Assembly (NCBI RefSeq): GCF_901933205.1
Contig: NC_044574.1
Span: 23,173,733-23,237,732 of the forward strand
DNA: 64,000 nucleotides
Direction of reading: 5' to 3'
Source: Camarhynchus parvulus
Taxonomy: Eukaryota; Chordata; Aves; Passeriformes; Thraupidae
Shown: one piece after another, positions 13,701 through 38,338 of the stretch
How positions within the stretch are numbered: position 1 is the stretch's first letter
Layout: each line of letters opens with the position of its first letter
Translations under genes and position numbers: made by a program
Notes under the pieces: model-generated
Told to the model about the DNA's origin: nothing
What the model saw: only the letters and a program-made list of their open reading frames with translations
Database searches by the model: none

Positions 13701-16700
13701 TCTGTGATTCCAGCTTGTACCTCTGGAATGTCACAGGAGATGGGCTTCTGCACAAAGTTGAAGGGGTAAAGCTAAAAACCCGACCAGCACAGTGCACAGA
13801 TTTTGTCAGTATTAAAAAGCAACTGGATCTCCTGGAAAAAACAAAAGTCACCCATTACAGATTTGCACTTGACTGGTCACTAATTTTACCCAACGGAGAT
13901 TTGTCAGTGGTCAACAGGCAAGTTCTTAGGTATTACAGATGTGTGATTAGTGAAGCCCTGAAACTGAACATTCAATCCATGGTCACCTTGTATTATCCAA
14001 CTCACACCTACCTGGGCCTGCCGGGTCCTTTGCTGCAGACAGGAGGATGGTTGAACCTATCCACTGCCTACGCTTTTCAAGAGTACGCAGCTTTGTGTTT
14101 TAGGGAGCTTGGTGATTTGGTTAAACTGTGGATTACAATAAACGAGCCAAACCAGCTAAGCAATGTCTACAAGAGGAGCAGCAATGACACCTATCGGGCA
14201 GCACACAATTTGTTACTAGCACACGCCATGGCCTGGAGAACGTACGACAAGCGGTTCCGGCCCTCTCAGTACGGCAAAGTGTCCCTGTCCCTGCATTCCG
14301 ACTGGGCTGAGCCTGCCAACCCCTTCTCTGAATCTCATTCAAAAGCTGCCAACAGGTTTCTTCACTTTGAAATAGGCTGGTTTGCCAATCCCATATTTAA
14401 GACTGGGGACTATCCAGCTACTATGAGGGAATATATCACCTTTAAAAACAGAAAAGGCCTTTCATATACTTCGTTGCCATCTTTCACAAGTGAGGAAAAG
14501 CAGCTTGTCAAAGGTGCAGCTGACTTTTATGCACTGAATCATTTCACCACCAGATTTGTGATTGACGAACCTCAGAACAGAAGCCAGTATGAATTTGATT
14601 GTGACATTCAGTTTCTGCAGGATATCACCTGCCTGAGCTCCCCTTCTCGTTTGGCAGTGGTGCCCTGGGGAATGCGCAAAGTTCTCAGCTGGATAAAAAA
14701 AACTTACGGTGACATCGACATTTACATCACAGCAAATGGAATAGATGACCCGTCCTTGGACAATGATGAGCTTCGAAATTATTACTTGGGCAAATACCTA
14801 CAAGAGGTTTTAAAAGGTGAGTACATGACAGATTCACGTTCCCCAGAGCCATTTCCATGGCACAGAGCCAGGCACAGCTAAGTCTCGCCCTGGACAGAGC
14901 GAGCAGTCCTGACTCAGATGCAGGAGCCAGCAGCACTGAGCCCCCCGAGGGGCACAACTCTGCAGTCACACTCAGGGCAGCTATGACACAAAGGAATGGC
15001 ATCAAGTGCCTTGCACAAAACACAGCTACAGCTGCCTCCAGTTTAAACCATGAGAGAAGCTCTCTGGGCATGCACATACAACAGAGTATTTACTCAGAAA
15101 TTATTAGGAGGTGGCACTTCAGCCCAGAACTCCCAAGAGACAATTAAAGTTTCTACTCTCCAAAGAAAGGCAGTGCCTCCTTGCTTGCTGAACTAGTCAT
15201 TGGACAGGAAAGTGCAAGCAAATCCACAGGAACCTGGAGGGACATACAGAAGAAATGCAGTAGGGCACCAGCAGCACCAGATGCTGTTGAAGGGAGAGTC
15301 CGACTCTAGTTCTTGTTCCACTACTTGTTTTCTCCTGGGCACATATGGAAATCTACTTCTTCACTTTAGAGAAAAACTTGTAAGAGTTATGTAGGTAGGG
15401 GACAAAAACATTCAAAGCAATGATCTTCAGCAGCAGCTTATTGTATGAGAAATGCTGCAGGGCCCTCGCCCCTCCCCTCCCTCTTCCTCCAGCCAATCAT
15501 TAAAGAAAAAAAAAAAGGGCAGTAGGACGCCGGCTACCAGCAAGGCCTTGGTACCTGACCAATACAGGCAAAATGAGATGTGCAATACATCCCTGCCCTC
15601 ACTGTTCCCTACTGGTGAGCAGTAGAGATCTTCTCTCTCTAATGGAGACGTGGAGGGGGCTCAAAAGCTTTTCTGAGTTAACTGACATCAAACACAGTAT
15701 AGGTATCCTGGTTTTTCCTCTCAATAAAAAATGAGACAAATCTTACTCATGGCTAAGCATGGCTTCAGATTACTTTTACAGACCAAGAAAAAAAGTGTTC
15801 TCTCTCCAGTGCTTAGCCTTCTCACTTACTACAGGACTAACGAGCATTTGCTGATTTATTTTCCATGCTAATTTCATACTGCAAACAAATGAACAATACA
15901 TTACTAAAAGAACTAAGTTATTAAATGTTTACATGTTTTTAGTCTGGGTCACATTCCCAACTATGCTCACTGATTGCACAGGACTTCTATTTTTAAGTAT
16001 TCTCACCCAGCACTTGGGCACAGCAGTGTAACACAGAGCCATGCATGCTGCAGGGATGAGCAGCTGAGTTTGGAGCAGGGCAGGAATTCTTGGAAAGCTG
16101 CTCTCATGGCACTTATGGGCAGCTGTTCCCAAGGCATTGCAGCTGGCTCCAGTTAAGAGCAGCATCTAGCTTTTCCCACGAAAACAAACTCCCCGCTCCA
16201 ACCCTGTACTTATCCAGTTTTCATGGGGTAGGTCCAAAATCATAAGGATTTTTTAAAAACAGTAAGGTACTGTTCCTGTAATTGAGACAACTGAGTATTA
16301 GAAGCAGTAAATATTTTATGATGCAAGTACACTTTTAAAATTTCTAACAACTTGAAATCTGAAATCTTACCAGAAAGTCTGCAAGTTTTACTTGAAATGT
16401 AACTTTTTATTAACACTTTGTTTTGGTTTCTTTTCCTTCTCAGCCTACTACATTGACAAAGTCAAGATTAAAGGCTACTATGCATTTAAACTGACTGAAG
16501 AAAAATCTAAGCCCAGATTTGGATTCTTCACTTCAGATTCAAAAGAAAAGCCTTCAGTAAGATTTTACAATAGCCTGATAAGCAACAATGGCTTTCCTGC
16601 TGACTACTCAGTCTGCGGCCCCTCTAGCCACGAAAAGCAGTGTAGCTTCTGCTTGTTTATTTCTCAGAAGAAGCCGTTAATATTCTTTGCCTGCTGCCTT

Positions 16701-16805
16701 TTCTCTACCCTCAGTTTGCTTTTAGCTATTATTTTTTTTCACAAAAGGAAAAGAAGGAAACATTTTAAGGCAAAAAGCATCAAATGCATCTGTCTCTCAT
16801 TTTAG
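1729..16805 (+). CDS. KLB: Beta-klotho, FGF19/FGF21 co-receptor (5 coding exons)
   Basis: Coding exons are 1729-2460, 9136-9643, 11900-12168, 13673-14816 and 16444-16805. All junctions are GT/AG and in phase, giving 1004 aa (human about 1044). Beta-klotho is a single-pass membrane protein that pairs with FGF receptors to bind FGF19 and FGF21. Residues 8-25 are hydrophobic and could act as a signal sequence. Two glycosidase-family-1-like domains follow (about 48-500 and 510-945). Each lacks one catalytic glutamate, as in the family: N210 replaces the acid/base in IHNPY while E384 (ENG) remains; E661 (NEP) remains while A857 (ITANG) replaces the nucleophile. A transmembrane helix spans about 962-983, followed by a basic tail ([12 protein letters not shown]). 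The start at 1729 was chosen because it is the first ATG in the long frame; the ancestral start at 1626 is out of frame. Confidence 0.97.
2461..9135 (+). other. KLB: KLB intron 1
   Basis: This 6.7-kb intron has the donor AAG|GTACAG and the acceptor CTCATCAG|GCT. It is mostly AT-rich unique-looking sequence without recognisable exons. A short decayed CR1-like piece lies at about 5102-5150. I see no nested gene. Confidence 0.85.
5102..5150 (-). repeat. CR1-type LINE 3' tail fragment (decayed)
   Basis: The sequence ATAGAATACCAGGTTGGAAG followed by GACCTCAAGGATCATC matches the reverse complement of the usual CR1 3' end (agaatgg..ggttggaagggacctcaaagatcatc). It is short and lies within KLB intron 1. 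Confidence 0.6.
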
Positions 16806-17449
16806 AAGGGGGCACAAGCCCACTTTCAGTGACATCCATCACTGCATTCTACAGTGGACAATACTGCTCAGACAACTGAGGAAAAGCACTGAGTCACTCC
16901 AGCCACACACACCAGCATTTCATTCAAAAACAAAGTAATCACATTCACAGGAAGAAGAGCCATGGCACTTGTTTCTAGTGAAATTACTTTTATCCACCTA
17001 CTGTACTTAGAAGATAACTTCATCTGTTAAAAAAATATAACAATTATGACCCTCCTGTGCCTTGGAATAACCTATAATACAGCTTTACTTGCAAAGAGCG
17101 ACTTTTGAGAACTGATATGCACCTTTGTAAGTCTTGTGATGTGTATTCATGTTATGAGTGTTGTTCAGCATGAAACTGAAGCTGTTAGGGTTTGGAAGTG
17201 TTATTAAACCCCACAAACCTTCAACTAAGTACAACACCAGAAATGAAATGTGCCAGGCCAGCTTCTGAAGATACCCCTAAAAGGCCAAAACCAAGTTAAC
17301 TCCATTACTGACCAAGAGATATCCCTTACAGATTGGGTGAAGTAGTTTTAAGCAAATGTAACTGGAGACAAAACCATATGCAATCACTATTTTTTATCTC
17401 CAAAATGGTGCAGCCATAAAAATTTTTACTAGCAGAGAACATCTAAATA

Positions 17450-17497
17450 AATAGTAACTATTAACCCACTCAAGAGAGTGGGTTAATAGTTACTATT
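17450..17497 (+). repeat. Perfect 22-bp inverted repeat with 4-base loop
   Basis: The left arm 17450-17471 and right arm 17476-17497 are exact reverse complements, separated by AAGA. The left foot overlaps an AATAAA signal (17446-17451), so the stem sits where cleavage would be expected. A second perfect 7-bp stem (CACTTGT/ACAAGTG, 17513-17532) follows 15 bases later. Confidence 0.9.
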
Positions 17498-17836
17498 AAT
17501 TAATGTAAATTGCACTTGTCGTTATACAAGTGGATCTTCGGGCAGTTTTTGGAATTTTTTAACACGTCTGGGATGCTTTAGCAACTTGTTGCCAGGTATG
17601 TTTCTGCACTATCCTGGTATTTTATATACTTTTTCCAAATTGAATGGAGCAAGCGATAACGTGGATTTTACTACTGCACAGAAATAGCACAACCTCCCAG
17701 TTAGATGTTGCTACATGGCAAGATTAGCAGTGAAGAAACCAAGATGTGTCCCCAGGTAACAAATCACTGCTGGTGAAACTCAACAATACACTCTGATTGA
17801 GCTTTGAGGTCAAGTCCCTTGTCTTCTTAATTAAGC

Positions 17837-17848
17837 AATAAAAATAAA
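17837..17848 (+). terminator. KLB: Tandem poly(A) signals, KLB distal end
   Basis: Two abutting AATAAA hexamers on the plus strand, about 1.03 kb past the KLB stop. They are the last plus-strand poly(A) hexamers I noted before the minus-strand RPL9 end. Confidence 0.55.
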
Positions 17849-18261
17849 GCATTGTGTTTTCAGACTACTGCTTCCATCTATGTATTTAGTTTAAATGGTT
17901 TTACAAATCTCGTTCTACTCATTTCAGTTTTGTTTTTCATCTGCTTCAGATTCTGTCACCACAAGTCTGAAGCTTGAGAAAAGATGTGAAAGAACACTGG
18001 TCTACCCTGTGATAAAAATGCTTTTATTATTTCTTAATGCTGTGATTCAAAAATGCTATTTCATGACTTTGTCACAAAAAGATCACGGTAGCACAGCCTA
18101 CACACTGCCCTACCAGTCTCTGAGCACATTCATTCAGTCTGAATGAAGTGCCATGGTTTGAAAACACATTGGTAGGGTGGACCCACTGTGCAATCTGCTT
18201 CTCTAAAAGCCATCAGGTTCATGCAATCACCATTTAGTTCTTAAAAAAAACCCAAACAAAC

Positions 18262-18374
18262 TCAAGATAGGAAATATAGTTTATTCTACTAAGCCTCTAA
18301 GGGCATCATCACCTTGTACCAGCTGGAATAGCTGGACAATGTCTCGCGGTAAATACCGCTGGGGGTCCAGACAG
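18262..18374 (-). other. RPL9: RPL9 terminal non-coding exon with poly(A) signal
   Basis: On the minus strand a good acceptor (TTTTATTTACAG) precedes 18374, and AATAAA lies at 18285-18280. RPL9 exon 7 carries the stop and then a donor (CACAG|GTTGGT at 19380/19379), so the 3'UTR must be spliced onto a downstream exon; this is the best candidate. The exon is less AT-rich than its surroundings. It has two short perfect stems, plus an outer stem CTGGAC/GTCCAG (18332-18337 with 18365-18370) enclosing GCGGTAAATACCGC (18346-18359). Two frames also run open to its end, so a coding role in another transcript cannot be excluded. Confidence 0.6.
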
Positions 18375-19388
18375 CTGTAAATAAAACATAAAGAGATTTT
18401 AGAAAGATTTTACAGTGCAACTGAAAGTTTATAACCATTTGATGTTTATTGACCTGATGATTTTAATGCAAGACAGACATTAATAGTTTAAAGAATTTGC
18501 TTGATTTTACACAGACAAGATTACTTAAAGATGCCTTCAAGCACAACAGCTCAACTGTTCAACAAATGTAATAAGTTGCTCCATCTCTCAAGGCACTTGG
18601 AACAGTACTAGATGTTATTTTTTCAGAGGCTTGCAAATGTTTGGTATCTGGAAGATGATTTATAAAAAAACGGGTTTATGAAACTCACTTCATCTACATC
18701 CTGCCTCAAGCTTAGGTTCTCAAGGCACACAGCACAGAATTTATTTTTATTTGCAAGTCAGACTGTCTCATCCTGCACAGGTGTTTTGTACTATGTAAGG
18801 AACCACACACAGCTGAAAAGCATCGAATTCCTTTAGCAGTTTAAATTCCTAAATTATCCCTATATCCTTGTACTCAACTTCAGTAACAATACCCATGGAC
18901 AATGTAAATAGTTGTCCTTGTTAAACTGATCTGTTTACCAGCATTTATGTACTAACTGCTCAGAAAGCCTTTACATATAAACTGGGTGCTGTCCACCACT
19001 TTAGTGAGGGCAGTGTCCAACCAGGAGGAACATTAGTCTGAGGTCTTCTCTGTAAATCAGTCTATTAGGCCAGGTCAGCTGTTTTTAAATTCTCAGCTAG
19101 CACTGCAGCTTGCATTCACAATGCAGAGTACAGCACTGGAGAGCCAGGTTTTCTCCATATAGTAGTAGAAAAAGGCCAAGTTCATGAAAAGATGGAAAAC
19201 TGCTGTTGAAAGACCTTCCAAAATTTAAGTTTTATGATGCATCTTATGGCATATTTTACAAACAAAATCTCATCCCTACTGGGAACCTGCTTAACCATGC
19301 GCATGTTGAAGCAGATAAACCTTGACGAGTCCCCATCTCTACAGAGAAGATGTACAATGTGTATTAAGATGATACCAACCTGTGAGTT

Positions 19389-23162
<3,774 letters not shown>

Positions 23163-23509
23163 CCTGCGGGAGACAACGAGAAACGCTGAAGACCCTCGTC
23201 CTTGTGCCCGCCGGGACCCCGCCCGCTCCTCCCCTGCACGATCCGACTTCCCCTCCGCGCTGTCACCGCCGGGCTCCGCTCCCCGCAGCGGCGCCTCCCA
23301 CCCGGGCCCGGAGCGCGGCGGCCGCAATGGGGCCTTGCCGGGAAGGCGCCGCCCCGGGGCCCTCTCGCACAGGGTGCGGGACTGGAGGCGCCGGCGGGGC
23401 TCGGCACCGCCCTGGGGAGCTGCCCGCGCGCGGACGGGGCGCTGGGGAGCCGAACGCCGCGGATGGTCCCGGATTATCCCGGAGATCCCGGGGCGCCGCC
23501 AGCCCTCAC

Positions 23510-23534
23510 CTTGCAGCGCACAGAGCCAAAAGAG
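23510..23534 (-). other. RPL9: RPL9 5'TOP leader exon
   Basis: Minus-strand sequence CTCTTTTGGCTCTGTGCGCTG followed by CAAG|GTGAGG gives a very short non-coding first exon. The C-plus-pyrimidine start is the TOP motif typical of vertebrate ribosomal protein mRNAs, which are under mTOR/LARP1 translational control. The exact cap position is inferred. Confidence 0.65.
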
Positions 23535-23542
23535 ACAGCGCA

Positions 23543-23550
23543 TGACGTCA
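23543..23550. promoter_or_regulatory. CRE/ATF octamer TGACGTCA (1)
   Basis: A perfect palindromic CREB/ATF site just upstream of the RPL9 TOP start and about 110 bases before the LIAS ATG. As a palindrome it can serve both directions. Confidence 0.6.
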
Positions 23551-23579
23551 TCACGTTTTTGTAGCCGCTCCGGGATTCG

Positions 23580-23587
23580 TGACGTCA
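23580..23587. promoter_or_regulatory. CRE/ATF octamer TGACGTCA (2)
   Basis: A second perfect octamer, 37 bases from the first (about 3.5 helical turns), within the gap between the two divergent genes. Confidence 0.6.
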
Positions 23588-23661
23588 TCGCGCCGAGGAA
23601 GCCGTCCGACAGGCAAGAGTAGCCGAGCGGGCCGAGCGCGTCGATCGGGCTGGGCGCCGCC

Positions 23662-33136
<9,475 letters not shown>

Positions 33137-33260
33137 AAATGAGAATGAACCTATTTAAAGCAGCCAGGTTTAAGAATCCTTTTTTCAGTGCATAATTATA
33201 CTCAGTTCCAGAAATGAAGAAGAACAGATGGCGGCTATATGAATAAACTTACTATCTTTC
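33137..33260 (+). other. LIAS: LIAS 3'UTR with poly(A) signal
   Basis: AATAAA at 33242-33247 lies 106 bases after the TGA stop (33134-33136), giving a short 3'UTR. Longer forms are possible. Confidence 0.6.
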
Positions 33261-36200
33261 CAGAACAATTTTTTCTTATCAAAACACATTATTTTACCTC
33301 ATTTCTTCTGGCAAGGCTGCAGCAACAGAATACTTGAGTGTTCAGCAAAAAGACAGAAGCTAGAACCGATTTTGAAAGAGTGGTGGAACTGAGGTGGAAG
33401 AAACAAACATAAGCTGGGAACAAAGACTGGGCAGATTTATAGGTCTGCTACAGCAGTCAGCATTGCTGCAGTGAATACCTGGGAAGGTGCTGATAGTAAC
33501 TAGAAAGGTACTGATACTTTGGTGTATCTTACATTATGTAACATAAGCTTGCAGGGGCTCTGGGAAACATAGGCGTTCTAAACAAAGACTGTGTGTGATA
33601 ATGCACCAGATTAGAGCTTTCTTGAACTCTGCCAGAGAAAGTTCAGTAATACTCCTTCAACAGATGGTATCTCTGAGCTGCACCAGAGAAAAAGAGCTGT
33701 ACCATTCTGATAGGTAACGCTTTTCCAGAGCTTGCCTGTCTCCAAGTGTGAGCCTTGGTGCAAGGTGTCAAGCAAAAGAAAGCAAAATGTCCTTTCTGGC
33801 AAGACAGTTAACCCTGTGTAGATACCATTAATTTAAATAATTAATAATTAATAATTAATCATTTCTTTGGAAAATCAGAGTTGGTGTAGGAGCATAAATG
33901 GAGCTACTCCTAATTTATGTACATGACTGTAACAAACCCCAATGAGCTGCACAGATGCTTCTTTGGTATTGAGTATGCAGAACTGCAGTTCTGTACTGTG
34001 GTCCTGTTGCATGGCTATTGTCTTGTCATTAAAGGAAAGATGAAACCCCAGTGGTTGTGTTTGGTGGGTCTGGTTACTTGTCCCTTGAGGCTTGCTCTGG
34101 CTGCTAAATCTGAGTGCAGAGAAGTGAACCACATTGTGGATAAAACATGACATCCATTGTATATCACACTAAGCTCAAGCAGAAATAAAAACATGGCATA
34201 CATTAACAGCTCTACTTGCCTCTCTTTACAGCACTAATGCCAATGATTCTCTCCATAATGCTCAGCTCTGGACATTAAATACCATCTCTGAACTAACCTG
34301 ACCTGTATCTTTGTCAAGTTATTTGGGAAACATCCCAGGACTGCTATCTGGCCCAAGACTCCCATCATGCAGGTAATTCTATGACTGGCTCTAGTACTTT
34401 TCTAAACTCCTGCAGTCTGTAGAAAGAGAGTGGACCCTGCACACCCACCAACTCAGCAAGATGACAGAAGGAAGACATCTGCCTAGCAAGAAAATATATA
34501 GGAAAAACTTGTATGAACATAATATTGTACAACTGAGGCCAGTGATGCACAGCTGACACTTCACAAAATGAAGTACAGCAATATTAACACATTATGAAGA
34601 CAAAACTTTAACCAAGAAGGAATGTACCAATTCACCAGTGTAAGGGGAAATGTGAGCCATGAGGAACAAAGGGGAAGAAGGGATAAACAAAAGAATAGCT
34701 GTACTTTGTAAGGGCAGAGAGACAGGCAAGGCTGCTTTTTAAAATAAACAATATTATTAATAACAAAAGGTCTGATTGCTAGTCATGGAAAGCCCAGGTG
34801 TATTTTGAGCCAAAAATGCCCTGCTTCAGCTAAAGTACACATGAGTACTAGAGCAGGGAAGGGAAATTTCCATTGCAAGGAAATTCAGCACTCCCTCCAC
34901 TGCAGCAGACATAGAGGGTTGCGACATCAACTCCAGGATATCCACACATTTAACAGCTGCCAGCCTTTTTTAGAGGTCCTGCTGTAAAGAATGTTTTTGA
35001 CTTGCCTACGGAGCAGATTTAACAGAATATGACTTTAGCTTCTGCCAAGTTACTGCTCTTTCAGCATATCAACACCAGAAATAAAGAAAAAAGGAGCTCT
35101 GAGCCATACAGCCATTATCAAACAAGAGAACATAGCACAGTGACTTCCTTACAGTTAGAAAAATAATGTTTCTTGAAACACAGTCCAGTATTGCATCATG
35201 TTAAAATTATCTTGTGAGTTGCTGCTGGGTGTTTCAGAAGATGATTTCATGCTCTTACACAACTGTCTGCCAGCTGTCTGGTACCAAGTGTCAGAAGCTA
35301 CACAAGCTTTTCTAGCTGCATGTTTTGCTGTGGACTCTAGAGAAAGTCATACTTTGACTTCATAGATTGGAGAGGGTCTTTGCCTGTTTTTTTTTTAACA
35401 CCTGGGGACAAGCCCTGAAGTTCTTTTCCTAGTTACAAATTCTTGCTTGGGCAGGCATCTGACTTCCCCTATTGCCCATTCAGTTTCTTCCATAACTATG
35501 TGTTAAAGCACCAAACTCTCACAAATATCCTTTTTGTAATTCAGCACAGGTTTCATGACTGTTCAGTTGAAGTTTCATGTTTGGTGACATTTTCATTTTG
35601 TATGTCAATCATGCCATTCTGTCAGTTTGATTCACAAAGTAGCTATAAAATATTTTAAGAAACATTAATCATCCTTGCAACCAGGAAAACATTAAACTGA
35701 GTTTTGAGAATAAAATTTAGAGTTGTCACAGACAGTTTAAAAGAATGAATAGTCTTTTTGGCATCATCACATCAACCTACTACACTGTCTGAAACATAAT
35801 TAAATGTTATTCATAGAGAATTGTTGCATCTTCCAGTAACTGCAAGTCCTTAGGTGAACTGAACACTGGCTTTGTCAATTTAAAAACAGTTTTGAATTTT
35901 TTCCTACTTGATGAATAATTAATACTGGTTTCACACTATTAAAAAAGTGTGAAACATTTATGCTTCTTTATTACCACATGTGGTAACTTATTGCAGGTGT
36001 TCAGCTTGGAGCAGAAATTTTAGCTTGATTCCAGCATTCCTAAATCAGATCTCCATTATGCTTCCTGCATTGTTTAACAATCAAATTTCAAGTTTAGATG
36101 TTGAACAAGATTAAAGCACTACAAAAACCTGAAATGAGACGTATAAACTTTTTGGCCAGTACAAAATCTCACCCCTAACTGCTCCTGTAATAACTATTCT

Positions 36201-38314
36201 TGGTCAAAAATGTGTGTTCTATTCACTTGGAATATTCTTGGCTGCTATTGTATTCCTGGAACCAGACTAGTTTCAGCTTCACAAAAACATGAACGCACAT
36301 ACTCAGAAAAAAAAACAGTACATCTTGCCTGGCACTTACAATTTGTGTACATCTTGGGTAAGACCCAAATTATGCATTCTGTATCATACTACTTCTAGAC
36401 TTGCATTAAATCCTGATTGTCTTCAGCTGTTGCATTCTTGTTGTATTTTTGCAGTGCAAAGCAGTGTTACCATGGAACTGCATTTTAAGAACCCCATAAA
36501 AAGAATTTCAGAGCACAGGAGTCTGTTGGTCACATTACACAACTCTCATCCAGAATGACATGCTGGAACATCCATACACAAAGATTCAATAGTATTAATC
36601 TCCATCTCTTATGTGCTCTACTCAAGCTTTCATGACAGGAACTCAGGTCATCCCCAGTTCTTATTTCCCTGATAACTGTACTCTGAAGACAATGGCTTAT
36701 GATTCAAGGTGCTGCACAAGCTTCTGAAGTTCTTCCTTTTGGCCTGTGGGAAGATTCTCTGGCATATATGCAAGGTTTGTATTGCTGTATTCTGAAGCAA
36801 TGCCCCACTGGATTCATCCCCCACTCCTCCCACTAAAAGAATGCAGCCATCAAGAATCTAAGTTGACTTGACTCGAAGATCAAGCAAGGGAAATGCCACT
36901 ACTAGTTTTACCTCTTACTGCTCTTGAGAAAGGATCTGCTGCTCCCCCTTTGCTAAGAGAGGGAAGTGAGAATGATCCCACTGTAATGAACTTGGCCATT
37001 CTTTAACATCTTTATGACTGACCCACAAGTCACAATTCAAGGTTTTGACTAATTCTGCAGGAGAAACAGGGTAGCAATAGGGGTAACAACACTTAGTTTT
37101 TCCATCTCTTTGGGATGGCTTGTGAAAAGCCACTGGAATCTCAGGAACACTTTCATATTCCTAAAAGGAGCAATTTTTCACACCACAGTAACAGCTCATC
37201 ATCTGCTTCAAACTGATGAAGACAGGTCCCATACAGGGGCACTACTATTGCAGGTGTGTGCAAGTTTCAGAAAGGCATTCTGATTTTCTGACACCTCTAT
37301 TCACCCTCCTGGTTAAGATGGGCCCTGAAGCAGTGCTGTGCTAACCTGAACAGTCAAGGACAAGAGATCCTTGGAGTACAACTTGTCAGCATCCTCTTCC
37401 TAACCCCAAAGGAGCAGGGACCAGCCTGGGTGCTACAGGGCCAGAGGAAGCCAAGAGGACACTCAGCTGCAACACCAGGGTGCTGTGCCTCTTGGACCAC
37501 AGTGCCTACAAGGGCTGCATTGGCAACCCTCCTACATCCAGGGTTGCTACATGAAAGCAGCACTCATCAGTAGGGAGGAGGAAATGGCATGATGAAAGAT
37601 GACAGTCTGATTTTAAGCCCCCATAATTCCCACTCACTTTGAGTGGCTTTTGACGTGTGAAAAATCTTACAGGACAAAAAGCCTGAGGCATATTTGCCTG
37701 AAGTGCCAGATGATTGCTGCAGAGTAAGTCCCTATGTGGAAGCCATTAACATGCAGAACCTGGAAGCATCTGGTTCAAGGACACAGCTATTTCAGTCAGA
37801 TAACAGTGTCTTGTATTGTTTATCTAAATTGTTATACAATTCCCTCAATCTTCAAGTAACTGTCCTAAAGCTTAAACTGTACCTACAATTCTGTAATCTA
37901 CCCATTTCTGGGTAAGCAGTTACAGTAACAGCACTCATTACCAAGATTCTGATCTTACCTCCTGTTTAACTATTGATACACCACGTTTGAAGGCACACCA
38001 GTCAAGTAGTCCAGAAAGTATTATTTGACCAGTTGCAGGATAATTTTGTACTACCCCAACATTCTATTATTCAACTAAGATGTCTATACCTTCTAGTCTG
38101 AAACCTGTTCATGGTCATCCTTCTCTATCTTCCCCTCCATTTCAGAACCCCATGCAACAAGCCGAACACGGACAAACACTGTCATCTCAAGGATTTTAAT
38201 AGCACTGGCCAATTGAGAATAATAAAAACAAGTAGAAACAAAGTAACAGTAAAGGCAAAAATATCAAGAGAACATTGGAAGTATTCATTCCTGCTAGTCA
38301 AATGAGGTAGGAAG
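33261..38314. other. Intergenic region between the convergent LIAS and UGDH 3' ends
   Basis: This is 5 kb of AT-rich DNA without exons I can support. The open frames are short, unspliced and unlike any family known to me. There is an AT-rich run of TTAATAATTAATAATTAAT near 33836-33860 and a 10-bp hairpin at 35928-35955. Unannotated 3'UTR extensions of either gene could lie here. Confidence 0.6.
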
Positions 38315-38332
38315 CTGATATATGGGGCTGAA

Positions 38333-38338
38333 TTTATT
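38333..38338 (-). terminator. UGDH: Candidate poly(A) signal of UGDH
   Basis: The first minus-strand AATAAA (plus TTTATT) that I find after the UGDH stop at 39335, giving a 3'UTR of about 1.0 kb (39334 to about 38315). Confidence 0.5.

Larger units (their letters stand above)
16806..17865 (+). other. KLB: KLB 3' untranslated region (inferred extent)
   Basis: This follows the TAG stop at 16803-16805. One AATAAA lies at 17446-17451, and a tandem pair lies at 17837-17842 and 17843-17848, so short and long 3'UTR forms are both possible. The region ends about 400 bases before the RPL9 poly(A) site on the other strand, so the two genes are arranged tail to tail. It contains two strong hairpins (17450-17497 and 17513-17532). 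Confidence 0.5.

Noticed and set aside
33261..38314. A gene between LIAS and UGDH
   Set aside because: The small open frames are not bordered by usable splice sites in phase, and none resembles a known protein.
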